A stretch of DNA of 64,000 bases, taken from Streptomyces sp. V3I7. GTDB taxonomy: Bacteria > Actinomycetota > Actinomycetes > Streptomycetales > Streptomycetaceae. The notes beneath the pieces are model-generated. The model was given only the letters and a program-made list of their open reading frames with translations, searched no databases and was not told the DNA's origin. The stretch is taken from NCBI RefSeq assembly GCF_030817495.1, contig NZ_JAUSZK010000001.1, positions 4,815,001-4,879,000 on the forward strand, written 5' to 3'. Positions 1 to 9,194 of this stretch are shown one piece after another. Positions within the stretch are counted from its first letter, which is position 1, and every line of letters starts with the position of its first letter. Position numbers and translations under genes: made by a program.

Positions 1-37
1 CCCGCTAGGCGTAAGGGCACACAGGGCACACACGCGC

Positions 38-67
38 CGGGCCGGGCTCCCTCGGGAGCCCGGCCCG
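38..67 (-). terminator. hairpin terminator after the cofC operon
   Basis: A 13-bp perfect GC stem (38-50 pairs with 55-67) with a CTCG loop lies 25 bp beyond the stop of the small gene at 92-295, read on the minus strand. Streptomyces terminators often lack a T-tract. It could also serve a plus-strand gene entering from outside the window. Confidence 0.6.
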
Positions 68-91
68 CGGCGTTTCACGGCCTGTGCGCGG

Positions 92-295
92 TCAGAAGGT
101 CTGCAGCGTGATCAGCGTGATCCGCCGGGCCTCTCCGGCCCCCTCCGTCTCGATCCGCACCCGCTGCCCCGGCCGCAGCAGCCTGAGCCCGCCCGCGTCG
201 AACGCCGGGGCGTCGAAGGGCACCGGGGTGCCGTCGTCCAGGAGCACCTGCCCGCTGCGGGTTTCGGGGTCGTACGTGTATGCGGTCGCCTGCAT
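92..295 (-). CDS. small conserved protein, possible cold-shock-like OB fold
   Basis: This is a 67-residue protein of unproven function. The central stretch, GQVLLDDGTPVPFDAPAF followed by GLRLLRPGQRVRIE, resembles the strand pattern of cold-shock/OB-fold proteins (G-x-V, an acidic turn, then a GQRV strand). The classic RNP1 and RNP2 aromatic motifs are not visible, so nucleic-acid binding is only an inference. It starts about 10 bp after the cofC stop on the same strand and is followed by a hairpin terminator, so the two genes very probably form one operon. Composition is typical of the host. Confidence 0.75.
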   Translation of the reverse strand: MQATAYTYDPETRSGQVLLDDGTPVPFDAPAFDAGGLRLLRPGQRVRIETEGAGEARRITLITLQTF

Positions 296-305
296 GTCAG
301 GCAGC

Positions 306-956
306 CTACTGCCTGCCCTGCGGGCCCGGGATCAGCAGCCGGGCGGCCGCGGCCGCCGTGTGCGGGCCCACGCCCAGCGCCAGCGCCGTCCGCAGATCCG
401 CGCCGGTGTCCACGTCCTGCCGTACCGAATCCACCTCGTCGAGCCCGAGTTCCACGGCCCCCGACGCGCGATGACGGACCCGGGAATCGATACCGAATGC
501 GGGCCGCAATTCCCGCCCCGGAGTCACCGCCAGTACCGTTGTTCCTATTTCCGCGGCATCCGGAAGAAATGCGCGCGGGAATTCCGCCGCGGCATCCAGA
601 ACCCGGGACAATTCCGCGGGACGCAGTGCCGGGAGATCGGCGTTCAGGGTCGCCACCGGGGATTGCGGACGGGCGACGCGGACGACGCCCGCGGCGTGCG
701 CGAGGGCCGCGTTGAGGCCTCCGCCCGGTTCGCCGGAGACGATGCGGGCGCCCAGCGCCGCCAGTTCACGGCCGGCCAGGGCGTCGTCCGTGACGACCGC
801 CACATCCCGCACCGCGGGGCAGGTCAGCGCCGCCGCCACCGTGTCCTGGGCGAACGCGAGGGCCAGCACCGGGCGGAGTCCGTCACCCGCGGTGCCGGAG
901 AGCCTGCTCTTGGCCCGAGCCAGGGGCTTCACGGGGATGACCAAGGTCCACTGCAC
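306..956 (-). CDS. cofC: 2-phospho-L-lactate / phosphoenolpyruvate guanylyltransferase (CofC/FbiD)
   Basis: This 216-residue nucleotidyltransferase of coenzyme F420 synthesis joins GTP to phosphoenolpyruvate (actinobacterial FbiD) or 2-phospho-L-lactate (archaeal CofC). The product is then joined to the deazaflavin Fo. The N-terminus WTLVIPVKPLARAKSRL is the family's nucleotide-binding start. DVAVVTDD and a glycine-rich GEPGGGLNAAL follow in the expected order, then LNADLPALRP, which matches the metal-binding LxADLP segment. The start is GTG (GTG CAG TGG). The gene is divergent from the acyltransferase gene at 1146, and the other F420 genes are not in the window. Which substrate this copy uses cannot be read from sequence. 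Confidence 0.92.
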   Translation of the reverse strand: MQWTLVIPVKPLARAKSRLSGTAGDGLRPVLALAFAQDTVAAALTCPAVRDVAVVTDDALAGRELAALGARIVSGEPGGGLNAALAHAAGVVRVARPQSPVATLNADLPALRPAELSRVLDAAAEFPRAFLPDAAEIGTTVLAVTPGRELRPAFGIDSRVRHRASGAVELGLDEVDSVRQDVDTGADLRTALALGVGPHTAAAAARLLIPGPQGRQ

Positions 957-1145
957 CGACGTACCATCCCTCCCTTGTCGCGCTCATTGTCACCCCGCGC
1001 CGCGGCCGGCGGCGTCATGGGGAGGGACTGCGAAGCTTCCTGGAAGGGCGATGGCAGGAGGCGGGCGGGCGTACCGTGTTCTCGACAGACAGGCGGCCTG
1101 GGGCGACACTTGTGCGGCCCCCAGGCCCTAGAGGAAGGTGTCCGC

Positions 1146-1928
1146 GTGCCCCGCCGCAGAATCGGCTTCTGGTACCGCTTCGCCGCGGTGATCTGCAAAC
1201 CACCCCTTGTGGTTCTGCTCAAGCGGGACTGGCGTGGAATGGAGAACATGCCGGCCGACGGCGGGTTCATCACGGTGGTGAACCACAATTCCCATGTGGA
1301 TCCCTTCGCGTACGCCCACTATCAGTACAACACCGGCCGGGTTCCCCGATTCCTGGCCAAGAGCGGGCTTTTCAGGAAGGGCTTCGTCGGCGCCGCGATG
1401 CGCGGCACCGGGCAGATCCCCGTCTACCGCGAGAGCACCGACGCGCTGAGCGCCTTCCGCGCCGCGATCGACGCCGTGGACCGCGGCGAGTGCGTCGCCT
1501 TCTACCCCGAGGGCACCCTCACCCGCGACCCGGACGGCTGGCCCATGACCGCCAAGACCGGTGCCGCGCGCGTGGCCCTGCAGACCAAGTGCCCGGTGAT
1601 TCCCGTCGCCCAGTGGGGCTGCAACGAACTCCTGCCGCCGTACGCGAAGAAGCCCGACCTGTGGCCGCGCAAGACGCACCACGTGCTCGCCGGCCCGCCG
1701 GTGGACCTTTCGCGCTTCTACGACCGGGAGATGACCGCGGAACTCCTCAAGGAGGTCACCGAGGTCCTCATGGCCGCCATCACGCGCCACCTGGAGGAGA
1801 TCCGCGGCGAGAAGGCGCCCGCGACGCCCTACGACCCGCGCCGCGAGCGGATCGAGCAGCGGCGCCGGACGCAGGCGCAGGCCGTGCGGGAGACGCAGAC
1901 GGTCCGGGAAGGGGACGGCGGCAAGTGA
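1146..1928 (+). CDS. 1-acyl-sn-glycerol-3-phosphate acyltransferase (PlsC family)
   Basis: A 260-residue membrane-associated acyltransferase that would acylate lysophosphatidic acid to phosphatidic acid. Motif I is NHNSHVD at residues 46-52 (His47 and Asp52 form the catalytic NHx4D pair). The glycerophosphate-binding motif FYPEGT is at 119-124. The GTG start is chosen because GAGGAAGG lies 6-7 bp upstream and homology begins there; a longer reading frame upstream has no support. The stop overlaps the gpsA start (GTGA), which couples two consecutive enzymes of phospholipid precursor supply. The C-terminal 30 residues are arginine-rich and low in complexity. Confidence 0.93.
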   Translation: MPRRRIGFWYRFAAVICKPPLVVLLKRDWRGMENMPADGGFITVVNHNSHVDPFAYAHYQYNTGRVPRFLAKSGLFRKGFVGAAMRGTGQIPVYRESTDALSAFRAAIDAVDRGECVAFYPEGTLTRDPDGWPMTAKTGAARVALQTKCPVIPVAQWGCNELLPPYAKKPDLWPRKTHHVLAGPPVDLSRFYDREMTAELLKEVTEVLMAAITRHLEEIRGEKAPATPYDPRRERIEQRRRTQAQAVRETQTVREGDGGK

Positions 1929-2935
1929 GCAAGTCTGTCAAGGCGACGGTCTTCAGCGCCGGTTCGTGGGGTACGGCGTTCGGCATGGTGCTGGCCGACG
2001 CCGGGTGCGAGGTCACCCTGTGGGCCCGCCGTCCGGAGGTCGCCGAGGCGATCAACTCGACGCGGATGAACCCCGACTACTTCCCCGGCATCGAACTCCC
2101 GGAGAACCTGCGGGCCACCACCGACCCCGCCGAGGCCGCCGCCGGCGCCGACTTCACCGTCCTGTCGGTGCCGTCGCAGACGCTGCGCGCCAACCTCGCG
2201 GATTGGGTGCCGCTGCTGGCGCCGGACACGGTCCTCGTCTCCCTGATGAAGGGAGTCGAACTCGGCACCACCATGCGGATGAGCGAGGTCATCGAGGACG
2301 TCGCCAAGGTCGGCCAGGACCGCATCGCCGTGGTCACCGGGCCCAACCTGGCCCGCGAGATCGCCGCGCGGATGCCCGCCGCCGCCGTGGTCGCCTGCAC
2401 CGACGAGGCCGTCGCCCAGCGGCTCCAGGCCGCCTGCCACACGCCGTACTTCCGCCCATACACCAACACCGACGTCGTCGGCTGCGAACTCGGCGGCGCC
2501 GTCAAGAACGTGATCGGGCTCGCGGTCGGCATCGCCGACGGCATGGGGCTCGGCGACAACGCCAAGGGCTCGCTCATCACGCGCGGGCTCGCGGAGACCA
2601 CCCGGCTCGGAGTCGCGCTCGGCGCCGACCCGCTGACCTTCTCCGGACTCGCGGGTCTGGGCGACCTGGTGGCCACCTGCTCCTCGCCGCTCTCCCGCAA
2701 CCACACCTTCGGCACCAACCTCGGCAAGGGCATGACCCTGCAGGAGACCATCGCGGTCACCAGGCAGACCGCCGAGGGCGTCAAGTCCTGCGAGTCCGTG
2801 CTGGATCTGGCCCGCCGGCACGGCGTCGACATGCCGATCACGGAGACGGTCGTCGGCATCGTCCACGAGGGCAAGCCGCCGGTGGTCGCCCTCAAGGAGC
2901 TGATGTCGCGCAGCGCGAAGCCCGAGCGACGCTGA
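1925..2935 (+). CDS. gpsA: NAD(P)H-dependent glycerol-3-phosphate dehydrogenase
   Basis: GpsA (336 residues) reduces dihydroxyacetone phosphate to sn-glycerol-3-phosphate, the backbone of membrane phospholipids. The N-terminal Rossmann loop AGSWGTAFG is at residues 12-20. Further family marks are LSVPSQTLR, SLMKGVE, VVTGPNLAREIA and the catalytic-lysine region GGAVKNVIGLAVG. The C-terminal GLAGLGDLVATCSSPLSRN is diagnostic. The GTG start overlaps the acyltransferase stop by 4 bp, so translation is coupled. Length is normal for the family. Ddl follows after 59 bp on the same strand. Confidence 0.97.
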   Translation: MSKSVKATVFSAGSWGTAFGMVLADAGCEVTLWARRPEVAEAINSTRMNPDYFPGIELPENLRATTDPAEAAAGADFTVLSVPSQTLRANLADWVPLLAPDTVLVSLMKGVELGTTMRMSEVIEDVAKVGQDRIAVVTGPNLAREIAARMPAAAVVACTDEAVAQRLQAACHTPYFRPYTNTDVVGCELGGAVKNVIGLAVGIADGMGLGDNAKGSLITRGLAETTRLGVALGADPLTFSGLAGLGDLVATCSSPLSRNHTFGTNLGKGMTLQETIAVTRQTAEGVKSCESVLDLARRHGVDMPITETVVGIVHEGKPPVVALKELMSRSAKPERR

Positions 2936-2994
2936 GCGACGCCCGCCGCCGGACGCTGTCTTGGGGCTCTACCAGCGGGTACTCTCATCGCGAT

Positions 2995-4152
2995 ATGAGC
3001 ACCGAGAACCTCCCCCAGAGCCCTGAGCAGCCGTCTCGCAAGCCGCGCGTGGCCGTCGTGTTCGGCGGCCGCAGCTCCGAACACGGGATCTCCGTGGTCA
3101 CCGCCGGCGCCGTCCTGAACGCCATCGACCGGGAGACGTACGACGTCCTGCCGATCGGCATCACCCGGGACGGCCGTTGGGCCCTCACCGCCGACGAGCC
3201 CGCGCGCATGGCCATCAGCGACCGCCGTACGCCCGACGTCGAGCAGCTCGCCGAGTCCGGCGCGGGCGCCGTGGTGCTCCCGCTCGACCCGGGCAACCGC
3301 GAGGTCGTCGTCAGCGAGCCCGGCTCCGTGCCCAAGGCCCTCGGCGAGGTCGACGTGGTCTTCCCGGTGCTGCACGGCCCGTACGGCGAGGACGGCACCC
3401 TCCAGGGCCTCCTGGAACTCTCCGGCGTCCCGTACGTGGGCGCGGGTGTGCTCGCCTCGGCCGTCGGCCAGGACAAGGAGTACATGAAGCGGGTGTTCAC
3501 CTCCTTCGGGCTCAAGGTCGGCCCGTACGTGGTGATCCGGCCGCGCGAGTGGGCACGGGACGAGTCCGCCGCCCGCAAGAAGATCGTCGACTTCGCCGGT
3601 GAGCACGGCTGGCCGCTGTTCGTGAAGCCCGCGCGCGCGGGCTCGTCGATCGGCATCACCAAGGTCGACGACCTCTCCGGCCTGGACGAGGCGATCGCCG
3701 AGGCCCAGCGGCACGACCCGAAGATCATCGTGGAGGCCGCGCTGCGCGGCCGCGAGATCGAGTGCGGCGTCCTGGAGTTCGAGGACGGCCCGCGCGCCTC
3801 CCTGCCCTCCGAGATCCCCTCGCCCGAGACGCACGCTTACTACGACTTCGAGGCGAAGTACATCGACTCGACGCCCGGCATCGTCCCCGCCCCGCTGACG
3901 GAGGAGGAGACCGCCGAGGTGCGGCGCCTCGCCGTGGACGCCTTCGAGGCCGCCTCCTGCGAGGGCCTGGTCCGCGCGGACTTCTTCCTCACCGAGGACG
4001 GCGAGTTCGTCATCAACGAGATCAACACGATGCCCGGCATGACGCCGATCTCGATGTACCCCAAGATGTGGGAGGCGACGGGCATCGGCTACCCCGAGCT
4101 GATCGATCTCCTGGTGCGGGCCGCGCTGCGCAGGTCCACCGGGCTGCGTTGA
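2995..4152 (+). CDS. ddl: D-alanine--D-alanine ligase
   Basis: This 385-residue ATP-grasp ligase makes the D-Ala-D-Ala dipeptide for peptidoglycan precursors in the cytoplasm. VVFGGRSSEHGISV at residues 21-34 is the family N-terminal motif. HGPYGEDGTLQGLLE, VKPARAGSSIGITKV and the C-terminal metal-binding EINTMPGMTPISMYP follow in order. The ATG start is the first codon consistent with family length. Nothing suggests a D-Ala-D-Lac (vancomycin-resistance) variant, but ligase specificity cannot be settled by eye. It converges with the DUF3515 gene, and a terminator hairpin at 4178-4199 lies inside that gene's 3' end. Confidence 0.97.
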   Translation: MSTENLPQSPEQPSRKPRVAVVFGGRSSEHGISVVTAGAVLNAIDRETYDVLPIGITRDGRWALTADEPARMAISDRRTPDVEQLAESGAGAVVLPLDPGNREVVVSEPGSVPKALGEVDVVFPVLHGPYGEDGTLQGLLELSGVPYVGAGVLASAVGQDKEYMKRVFTSFGLKVGPYVVIRPREWARDESAARKKIVDFAGEHGWPLFVKPARAGSSIGITKVDDLSGLDEAIAEAQRHDPKIIVEAALRGREIECGVLEFEDGPRASLPSEIPSPETHAYYDFEAKYIDSTPGIVPAPLTEEETAEVRRLAVDAFEAASCEGLVRADFFLTEDGEFVINEINTMPGMTPISMYPKMWEATGIGYPELIDLLVRAALRRSTGLR

Positions 4153-4165
4153 GCGGGCGGGTACC

Positions 4166-4654
4166 TCAGTGAGAGCGGGCGATCCCTTCGGGGATCGCCT
4201 TCTTGATGGGCTCGGCGAGGCCGATCAGGGGCGTCAGCCCGTGCGCGGTGCGCTCCTTGGGAAGCGTCACCTCGACGTAGGCCGCGCGCAGCGTGGTGGT
4301 GAAGCGGAACGATCCGTCGTCCCGCTTCACCAGCAGCCAGCCGACGCCGTTCACCTCGACGCCGTCGGCCTCGGGGTCCCGCATCCTCGCGGGCCGCTCG
4401 ACACCGCAGCGCAGTATGATCGCCGGGCTTCCCCAGGCAGCCGTGTAGGCGGACCGGGGCGCGGGGTCGTCGCGGCGCTGCCCGTCCAGCGTGCCCGGCA
4501 GCTCCTGGTGCAGGTTCCGGCACATCCCGGCGGTCTTCGCGTCCGGGCGGGGAGCCGCCACGGCGGGGCTGTCGTCCGCCGCGGAGCAGCCCGCGACGGC
4601 GAGCAGCAGGGTCAGCGCGGGCAGGCCGAGAGGCCGGTGACGGAAGATGTTCAC
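4166..4654 (-). CDS. DUF3515 family lipoprotein
   Basis: A 162-residue exported lipoprotein of unknown role. The N-terminus has a short basic head, a hydrophobic run and the lipobox LAVAGC, so lipid attachment at that cysteine is expected. The rest is a single domain with CRNLHQELPGTLDGQRR and WGSPAIILRCG, typical of the actinobacterial DUF3515 family. Two cysteines of the mature domain (CRNL and LRCG) may form a disulfide. It lies just downstream of the small Lrp-type protein on the same strand (about 20 bp), so cotranscription is likely. Confidence 0.88.
   Translation of the reverse strand: MNIFRHRPLGLPALTLLLAVAGCSAADDSPAVAAPRPDAKTAGMCRNLHQELPGTLDGQRRDDPAPRSAYTAAWGSPAIILRCGVERPARMRDPEADGVEVNGVGWLLVKRDDGSFRFTTTLRAAYVEVTLPKERTAHGLTPLIGLAEPIKKAIPEGIARSH
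4178..4199 (+). terminator. hairpin terminator for ddl
   Basis: A 9-bp stem (GGCGATCCC / GGGATCGCC) with a TTCG loop is followed by TTCTT. It starts 26 bp after the ddl stop and lies inside the 3' end of the convergent DUF3515 coding region. Confidence 0.7.
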
Positions 4655-4674
4655 CGGCCAAGCGTAGACGGGGG

Positions 4675-4908
4675 CTAGATATGCACGACCGGGCAGGTCA
4701 AGGTACGGGTGATGCCGTCCACTTGCTGGACCTTGGCGACCACCATGCGACCCAGGTCGTCGACGGTGTCCGCCTGGGCGCGCACGATGACGTCGTAGGG
4801 TCCCGTCACGTCCTCGGCCTGGATGACTCCGGGGATCTTGCTGATCGTCTCGGCGACGGTCGACGCCTTGCCGACCTCCGTCTGGATCAGGATGTACGCC
4901 TGTACCAC
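4675..4908 (-). CDS. stand-alone Lrp/AsnC ligand-binding (RAM) domain protein
   Basis: This 77-residue protein consists only of the effector-binding RAM domain of Lrp/AsnC regulators. The sequence MVQAYILIQTEVGKA, then IPGVIQAEDVTGPYDVIVRAQA, then DGITRTLTCPVV, has the alpha-beta pattern of that domain with no helix-turn-helix ahead of it. Such solo RAM domains are thought to bind amino acids or modulate full-length Lrp proteins. This is known for the family and not shown here. It is transcribed divergently from thiL across a 206-bp gap and followed closely by the DUF3515 gene. Confidence 0.92.
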   Translation of the reverse strand: MVQAYILIQTEVGKASTVAETISKIPGVIQAEDVTGPYDVIVRAQADTVDDLGRMVVAKVQQVDGITRTLTCPVVHI

Positions 4909-5114
4909 GGAACCTCCAGGGCGGCCACGAGGATCATGTGGGGAAAAGGAACGCCACGGTATCGCGTCGCCGCTCGCCGCGGGGAGACCTGCGGGAACCC
5001 GGGGCCCCGCGCCGGGGTCCGGGTACGACAGAAGTTGACGGCCGCCTCGACCGTATCGAGACCGACGGTGAAGCGCGAGCGGGCACGGACAGCCACAGAA
5101 GGGGCGCTAGGACA

Positions 5115-6080
5115 ATGAAGGGCACTGTTGGTGAGCTCGGGGAGTTCGGGCTCATCAGGGAGCTCACCTCCCGTCTGACGACCACCTCGGCGGTCCGGGT
5201 CGGCCCCGGCGACGACGCCGCCGTGGTCGCGGCGCCCGACCGGCGGGTGGTGGCCAGCACCGACATCCTGCTGGAGGGGCGGCACTTCCGCCGGGACTGG
5301 TCCACGGCGTACGACGTGGGACGCAAGGCGGCCGCGCAGAACCTCGCGGACATCGCCGCGATGGGCGCCGTGCCGACCGCGCTGCTGCTCGGCCTGGTCG
5401 TCCCCGCCGAACTCCCGGTCACCTGGCCGACCGAGCTGATGGACGGCCTGCGCGACGAGTGCCAGGTCGCCGGCGCCTCCGTGGTCGGCGGCGACGTCGT
5501 GCGCGGCGACACCATCATGGTGTCGATCACCGCGCTCGGTGATCTGCGCGGCCAGGAGCCGGTGACGCGGGCGGGCGCGCAGCCGGGCGACATAGTCGCC
5601 GTGACCGGCTGGCTGGGCTGGTCCGCCGCCGGGTACGCGGTGCTCTCCCGCGGCTTCCGCTCGCCCCGCGCCTTCGTCGAGGCCCACCGGCGCCCGGAAC
5701 CGCCGTACTTCGCGGGTCCCGCGGCGGCGGCGCTGGGCGCGACCGCCATGTGCGACGTGAGCGACGGGCTGATCGCGGACCTCGGGCACATCGCCGAGTC
5801 CAGCAAGGTCCGTATCGACATCCGCTCCGGCGCGATCGACATCCCCACCCAGATGAACGACATCGGGCAGGCCGTCGGCGTCGACCCGATCCAGTGGGTG
5901 CTGACCGGGGGAGAGGACCACGCGATCGTGGCGACCTTCCCGCCGGACGTGAAACTGCCCGCGCGCTGGAAGGTCATCGGCGAGGTCCTCAACCCCTCGG
6001 CGCTGCCCCTGGTGACCGTCGACGGCGCACCCTGGGCCAGCAAGGGCGGCTGGGACCACTTCGGAGACATCGAGTCATGA
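5115..6080 (+). CDS. thiL: thiamine-monophosphate kinase
   Basis: ThiL (321 residues) phosphorylates thiamine monophosphate to the active cofactor thiamine diphosphate. GPGDDAAV at residues 30-37 and the metal-binding [11 protein letters not shown] are the AIR-synthase-type N-terminal motifs. [10 protein letters not shown], then [16 protein letters not shown] and [12 protein letters not shown], complete the family pattern. ATG 5115 is chosen because homology starts there ([14 protein letters not shown]). Its stop overlaps the thiD start (ATGA), so the two thiamine genes form a coupled pair. No thiamine riboswitch is seen upstream of this pair; the only one in the window lies near 61.3 kb. Confidence 0.96.
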   Translation: MKGTVGELGEFGLIRELTSRLTTTSAVRVGPGDDAAVVAAPDRRVVASTDILLEGRHFRRDWSTAYDVGRKAAAQNLADIAAMGAVPTALLLGLVVPAELPVTWPTELMDGLRDECQVAGASVVGGDVVRGDTIMVSITALGDLRGQEPVTRAGAQPGDIVAVTGWLGWSAAGYAVLSRGFRSPRAFVEAHRRPEPPYFAGPAAAALGATAMCDVSDGLIADLGHIAESSKVRIDIRSGAIDIPTQMNDIGQAVGVDPIQWVLTGGEDHAIVATFPPDVKLPARWKVIGEVLNPSALPLVTVDGAPWASKGGWDHFGDIES

Positions 6081-6877
6081 GTGCGTCCGCCCCTCCCACC
6101 GCGCTCACCGTGGCCGGCTCCGACTCCGGCGGCGGCGCCGGGATCCAGGCCGACCTGAAGACGATGCTGGCGCTCGGCGTGCACGGCATGAGCGTCGTCA
6201 CCGCCGTGACCGCGCAGAACTCCCTCGGCGTCCAGGGCGCTTGGGAACTGCCAGTGGAGGCGGTGCGGGCCCAGTACCGCAGCGTCGTGGACGACATCGG
6301 CGTACGGGCCGTGAAGACCGGCATGCTCGCCACCGCGGAACTCGTCGAGGCGGTCGCCGAATTGCTCGCGGCGACGGACGCGCCCATCGTCGTGGACCCG
6401 GTCGGCGTCTCCAAGCACGGGGACGCGCTGCTGGCCGCCTCGGCGCTGGAGTCGGTGCGGAAGAAGCTGCTGCCGGTGGCGACCGTGGCCACCCCGAACC
6501 TGGACGAGGTGACGCAGCTCACCGGCGTACGGGTCGAGTCGGAGGACCAGTTGCGCGAGGCCGCGGCGGCCGTGCTGGCGTACGGGCCGCGCTGGGCGCT
6601 GATCAAGGGCGGGCATCTGCCCGGAGAGGCCGTCGATCTGCTGACCGACGGCCGCGAGGAGCACTGGCTGCGGGCACCGCGCCACGACAACCGGCACACG
6701 CACGGCACCGGCTGCACGCTCGCCTCGGCGATCGCGGCCGGGCTGGCGAAGGGACTGTCCGTGCCGGATGCGGTGCGGGAGGCGAAGGAGTACGTGACCG
6801 GCGCCATCGCGGCCGGCTTCGCGCTCGGCGGCGGGATCGGGCCGGTGGACCACGGGTGGCGCTTCCGCGGGAGGTGA
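6077..6877 (+). CDS. thiD: hydroxymethylpyrimidine / phosphomethylpyrimidine kinase
   Basis: ThiD (266 residues, ribokinase superfamily) phosphorylates HMP and HMP-phosphate to the pyrimidine precursor of thiamine. GSDSGGGAG at residues 14-22 and QADLKTM bind the pyrimidine. [11 protein letters not shown] and the anion-hole motif GTGCT (210-214, with the reactive Cys213) are intact. [11 protein letters not shown] is typical of ThiD, as opposed to pyridoxal kinase. The ATG start overlaps the thiL stop by four bases. It converges with rpmB, with a terminator hairpin between them. Confidence 0.96.
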   Translation: MSASAPPTALTVAGSDSGGGAGIQADLKTMLALGVHGMSVVTAVTAQNSLGVQGAWELPVEAVRAQYRSVVDDIGVRAVKTGMLATAELVEAVAELLAATDAPIVVDPVGVSKHGDALLAASALESVRKKLLPVATVATPNLDEVTQLTGVRVESEDQLREAAAAVLAYGPRWALIKGGHLPGEAVDLLTDGREEHWLRAPRHDNRHTHGTGCTLASAIAAGLAKGLSVPDAVREAKEYVTGAIAAGFALGGGIGPVDHGWRFRGR

Positions 6878-6924
6878 CGCGGACCTCTCGGGCGCCGTGC
6901 CGACGGTTCTCAGGAAAGGCAGAA

Positions 6925-6952
6925 AGCCGGCCCACCGTGAGGTGGACCGGCT
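6925..6952 (-). terminator. terminator between thiD and rpmB
   Basis: Stem AGCCGG + CCACC pairs with GGTGG + CCGGCT around a GTGA loop. On the minus strand it is followed by TTTCT, which fits termination of rpmB transcription. It may also stop thiD transcription from the other side. Confidence 0.7.
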
Positions 6953-6986
6953 CTACGCAGTGAACCAGCAGTGGCCGCGCTAAACG

Positions 6987-7172
6987 TCAGCGCGAGACCT
7001 TGCCGGCCTTGATGCACGAGGTGCAAGCGTTCACGCGCTTCGGCGTCCCGCTCACCACGGTACGCACACGCTGGATGTTCGGGTTCCAGCGGCGGGACGT
7101 ACGGCGGTGCGAGTGCGAGATGTTGTTGCCGAAGCCCGGCCCCTTGCCACAGACGTCGCAGTTGGCAGCCAC
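6987..7172 (-). CDS. rpmB: 50S ribosomal protein L28 (zinc-containing form)
   Basis: L28 has 61 residues. CDVC near the N-terminus (Cys5, Cys8) and CTSC near the C-terminus (Cys50, Cys53) make a zinc ribbon, so this is the C+ paralogue. In Streptomyces a second, zinc-independent L28 is usually made under zinc starvation under Zur control; that copy is not in this window. [14 protein letters not shown] is the conserved rRNA-binding stretch. It is divergent from the DAK2 gene and has its own terminator. Confidence 0.97.
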   Translation of the reverse strand: MAANCDVCGKGPGFGNNISHSHRRTSRRWNPNIQRVRTVVSGTPKRVNACTSCIKAGKVSR

Positions 7173-7348
7173 GGGTCACTCCAAAGACTTCAGATGCACT
7201 TACGGTTAATCCCGGCATGCCGGGATCGAGATCCGCGAGGATCGGAGATCTTGAGTGGCGGTGCCAGGGGACGGCCCGATTCGGATCGGGCAACCGGAGC
7301 AGCATACAACGGCTGCGTCGGTGCAACGAAACTACCATGACCGGCCGG

Positions 7349-7376
7349 CGTCCGGCGTCCGGCGTCCGGCGTCCGG
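7349..7376. repeat. four tandem 7-bp repeats (CGTCCGG)
   Basis: Four perfect head-to-tail copies of CGTCCGG lie in the 280-bp gap between the divergent rpmB and DAK2 genes, about 80 bp ahead of the latter's start. They may be polymerase-slippage repeats. No function is evident. Confidence 0.85.
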
Positions 7377-7452
7377 CTCCCGGCCCTCGTCCGGCGGGCA
7401 CGGGCGCGGGGTCTACGCTGCGTCCCACGTCCAGGAGTTCCAGGAGGCGCAG

Positions 7453-9183
7453 GTGGCGCAGGTGCCGCAGACATTCTTCGATGCTCTCGCGGTGCGCACC
7501 TGGTGCGGGCACGCGCTCCGCGCGCTGGGGCGGGCCCGCGCGGAGATCGACGCGATCAACGTCTACCCGGTGGCGGACGGGGACACCGGCACCAACCTGT
7601 ATCTGACGCTGGAATCGGGCGCGGTCGCGGTCGAGGCGGTGTTCTCCGGGTACGAGGCGTTCGACGGATCCAGGGCGTTCGACGGATCCGAGGCGGGCAC
7701 GGACGAGACGGCCCGGCCCTCGCTGGCCGAGGCCGTGCGCGCGATGGCGCACGGGTCCCTCATCGGGGCGCGCGGCAACTCCGGCACGATCCTCGCGCAA
7801 CTGCTGCGCGGCATGGCACAGGTCCTCGCCGCCGACAGCGAGACCTCAGGTGACGTGACTCACGCCGACGGGCCGGGGCTCCGGCTCGCCCTGCGGCACG
7901 CGGCCGACTCCGCTCGCCAGGCCGTCGCCCACCCCGTCGAAGGAACGGTTCTGTCGGTCGCCTCGGCCGCCGCCGACGCCGTCGAGGGGGCCGAGGGTGA
8001 CTGCGGGGCGGTCGCACGGGCCGCCTACGAGGGGGCGTGTGCCGCGCTGGCGGCGACCCCGGGGCAGCTGGCCGTCCTGGAGCGGGCCGGGGTGGTCGAC
8101 GCCGGCGGGCGCGGGCTGGTGGTGGTGCTGGCGGCGCTGGTGGAGACGTTCACCGGCCAGGCACCGGGACCGGTCCAGGAGACGTACGCGCGCGTGGAGC
8201 CGCTTTCCGGGAGCGCGGCGGCGGCCGAGGGCTGCGGTGACGACGGTGCCCAGGCGGGCGGCCCGGCGTTCGAGGTGATCTACCTGCTGGAGGCCGACGA
8301 CGACGCCGTGGCCCGGCTGCGCCGGCGGCTCGACGCCCTCGGCGACTCCCTCGTCGTGGTCGGCGGCGACGGGCTGTGGAACGTCCATGTGCACGTCGAC
8401 GACGCGGGCGCCGCCGTGGAGGCCGGCGTCGAGGCCGGGCGGCCGTACCGGATCCGGATCACCCACTTCGGGCTCGGCGACGTGCACACCCAGGGCGGCG
8501 AGCGGCCGGTCCGGGAGCGGGCGCAGCGGGCCGTGGTCGCGGTCGTCCCGGGCGAGGGACTGGCCGGGCTGTACGCCGAGGCCGACGCGACCACGGTGCT
8601 CGCGCGCCCCGGGGAGCCGCCCGTGAGCGGCGAGCTGGTCGCGGCGGTACGACGGGCCCACGCGCGCGAGGTCGTTCTGCTCCCCAATGACGCCGATCTG
8701 CGCGACACCGCCGCCGCGGCCGCCGAGCAGGCCCGCGCGGAGGGCATCCGCGTCGCCCTGATCCCCACGCGCTCCGCGGTCCAGGGCATCGCCGCGCTCG
8801 CCGTGCACGAGCCGGAGCGCCGCTTCGACGAGGACGTCGTGGCGATGACCTCGGCGGCCGGCGCGACCCGCTACGCCGAGGTCACCGTGGCGGAACGCGA
8901 GTCCTGGACCATGGCCGGCATCTGCCAGGCCGGGGACGTGCTCGGCCTCATCGAGGGCGATGTCGCGGTCATCGGCTCGGACGTCACCGCCATCGCCGAG
9001 ACCGTCCTGGACCGGATGCTCCAGGCCGGCGGCGAGCTGGTCACCATCGTCCTCGGGGATGAGACGCCGGACTCCGTCGCCGACCGCCTGGAGGCGCGCG
9101 TGCGCGAGTCCTACCTGGCCGTCGACACCGTGGTCTATCGGGGCGGACGGCAGGGGGCGCTGCTGCTCATCGGCGTCGAGTGA
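7453..9183 (+). CDS. DAK2-domain protein, FakA/YloV-like putative fatty acid kinase
   Basis: A 576-residue protein with an N-terminal DhaL-type ATP-binding domain: NVYPVADGDTGTN at residues 36-48 carries the Mg-coordinating aspartates and GARGNSGTILAQLLRGM contacts the nucleotide. The C-terminal half matches the FakA C-terminal (DUF1949/DegV-facing) region. In Firmicutes FakA phosphorylates fatty acids held by a FakB partner; no FakB is nearby, so the substrate is inferred. GTG 7453 is preferred because GGAGG lies 5 bp upstream. An in-frame 18-bp duplication (AFDGS-x twice, 7656-7691) sits in a surface loop. A 15-bp terminator hairpin follows. Confidence 0.88.
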   Translation: MAQVPQTFFDALAVRTWCGHALRALGRARAEIDAINVYPVADGDTGTNLYLTLESGAVAVEAVFSGYEAFDGSRAFDGSEAGTDETARPSLAEAVRAMAHGSLIGARGNSGTILAQLLRGMAQVLAADSETSGDVTHADGPGLRLALRHAADSARQAVAHPVEGTVLSVASAAADAVEGAEGDCGAVARAAYEGACAALAATPGQLAVLERAGVVDAGGRGLVVVLAALVETFTGQAPGPVQETYARVEPLSGSAAAAEGCGDDGAQAGGPAFEVIYLLEADDDAVARLRRRLDALGDSLVVVGGDGLWNVHVHVDDAGAAVEAGVEAGRPYRIRITHFGLGDVHTQGGERPVRERAQRAVVAVVPGEGLAGLYAEADATTVLARPGEPPVSGELVAAVRRAHAREVVLLPNDADLRDTAAAAAEQARAEGIRVALIPTRSAVQGIAALAVHEPERRFDEDVVAMTSAAGATRYAEVTVAERESWTMAGICQAGDVLGLIEGDVAVIGSDVTAIAETVLDRMLQAGGELVTIVLGDETPDSVADRLEARVRESYLAVDTVVYRGGRQGALLLIGVE

Positions 9184-9194
9184 GACGCGGGCGT

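Noticed and set aside
7656-7691. 18-bp direct repeat inside the DAK2 gene
   Set aside because: It is a simple in-frame duplication of six residues in a loop. It is described with the gene and not treated as a separate element.
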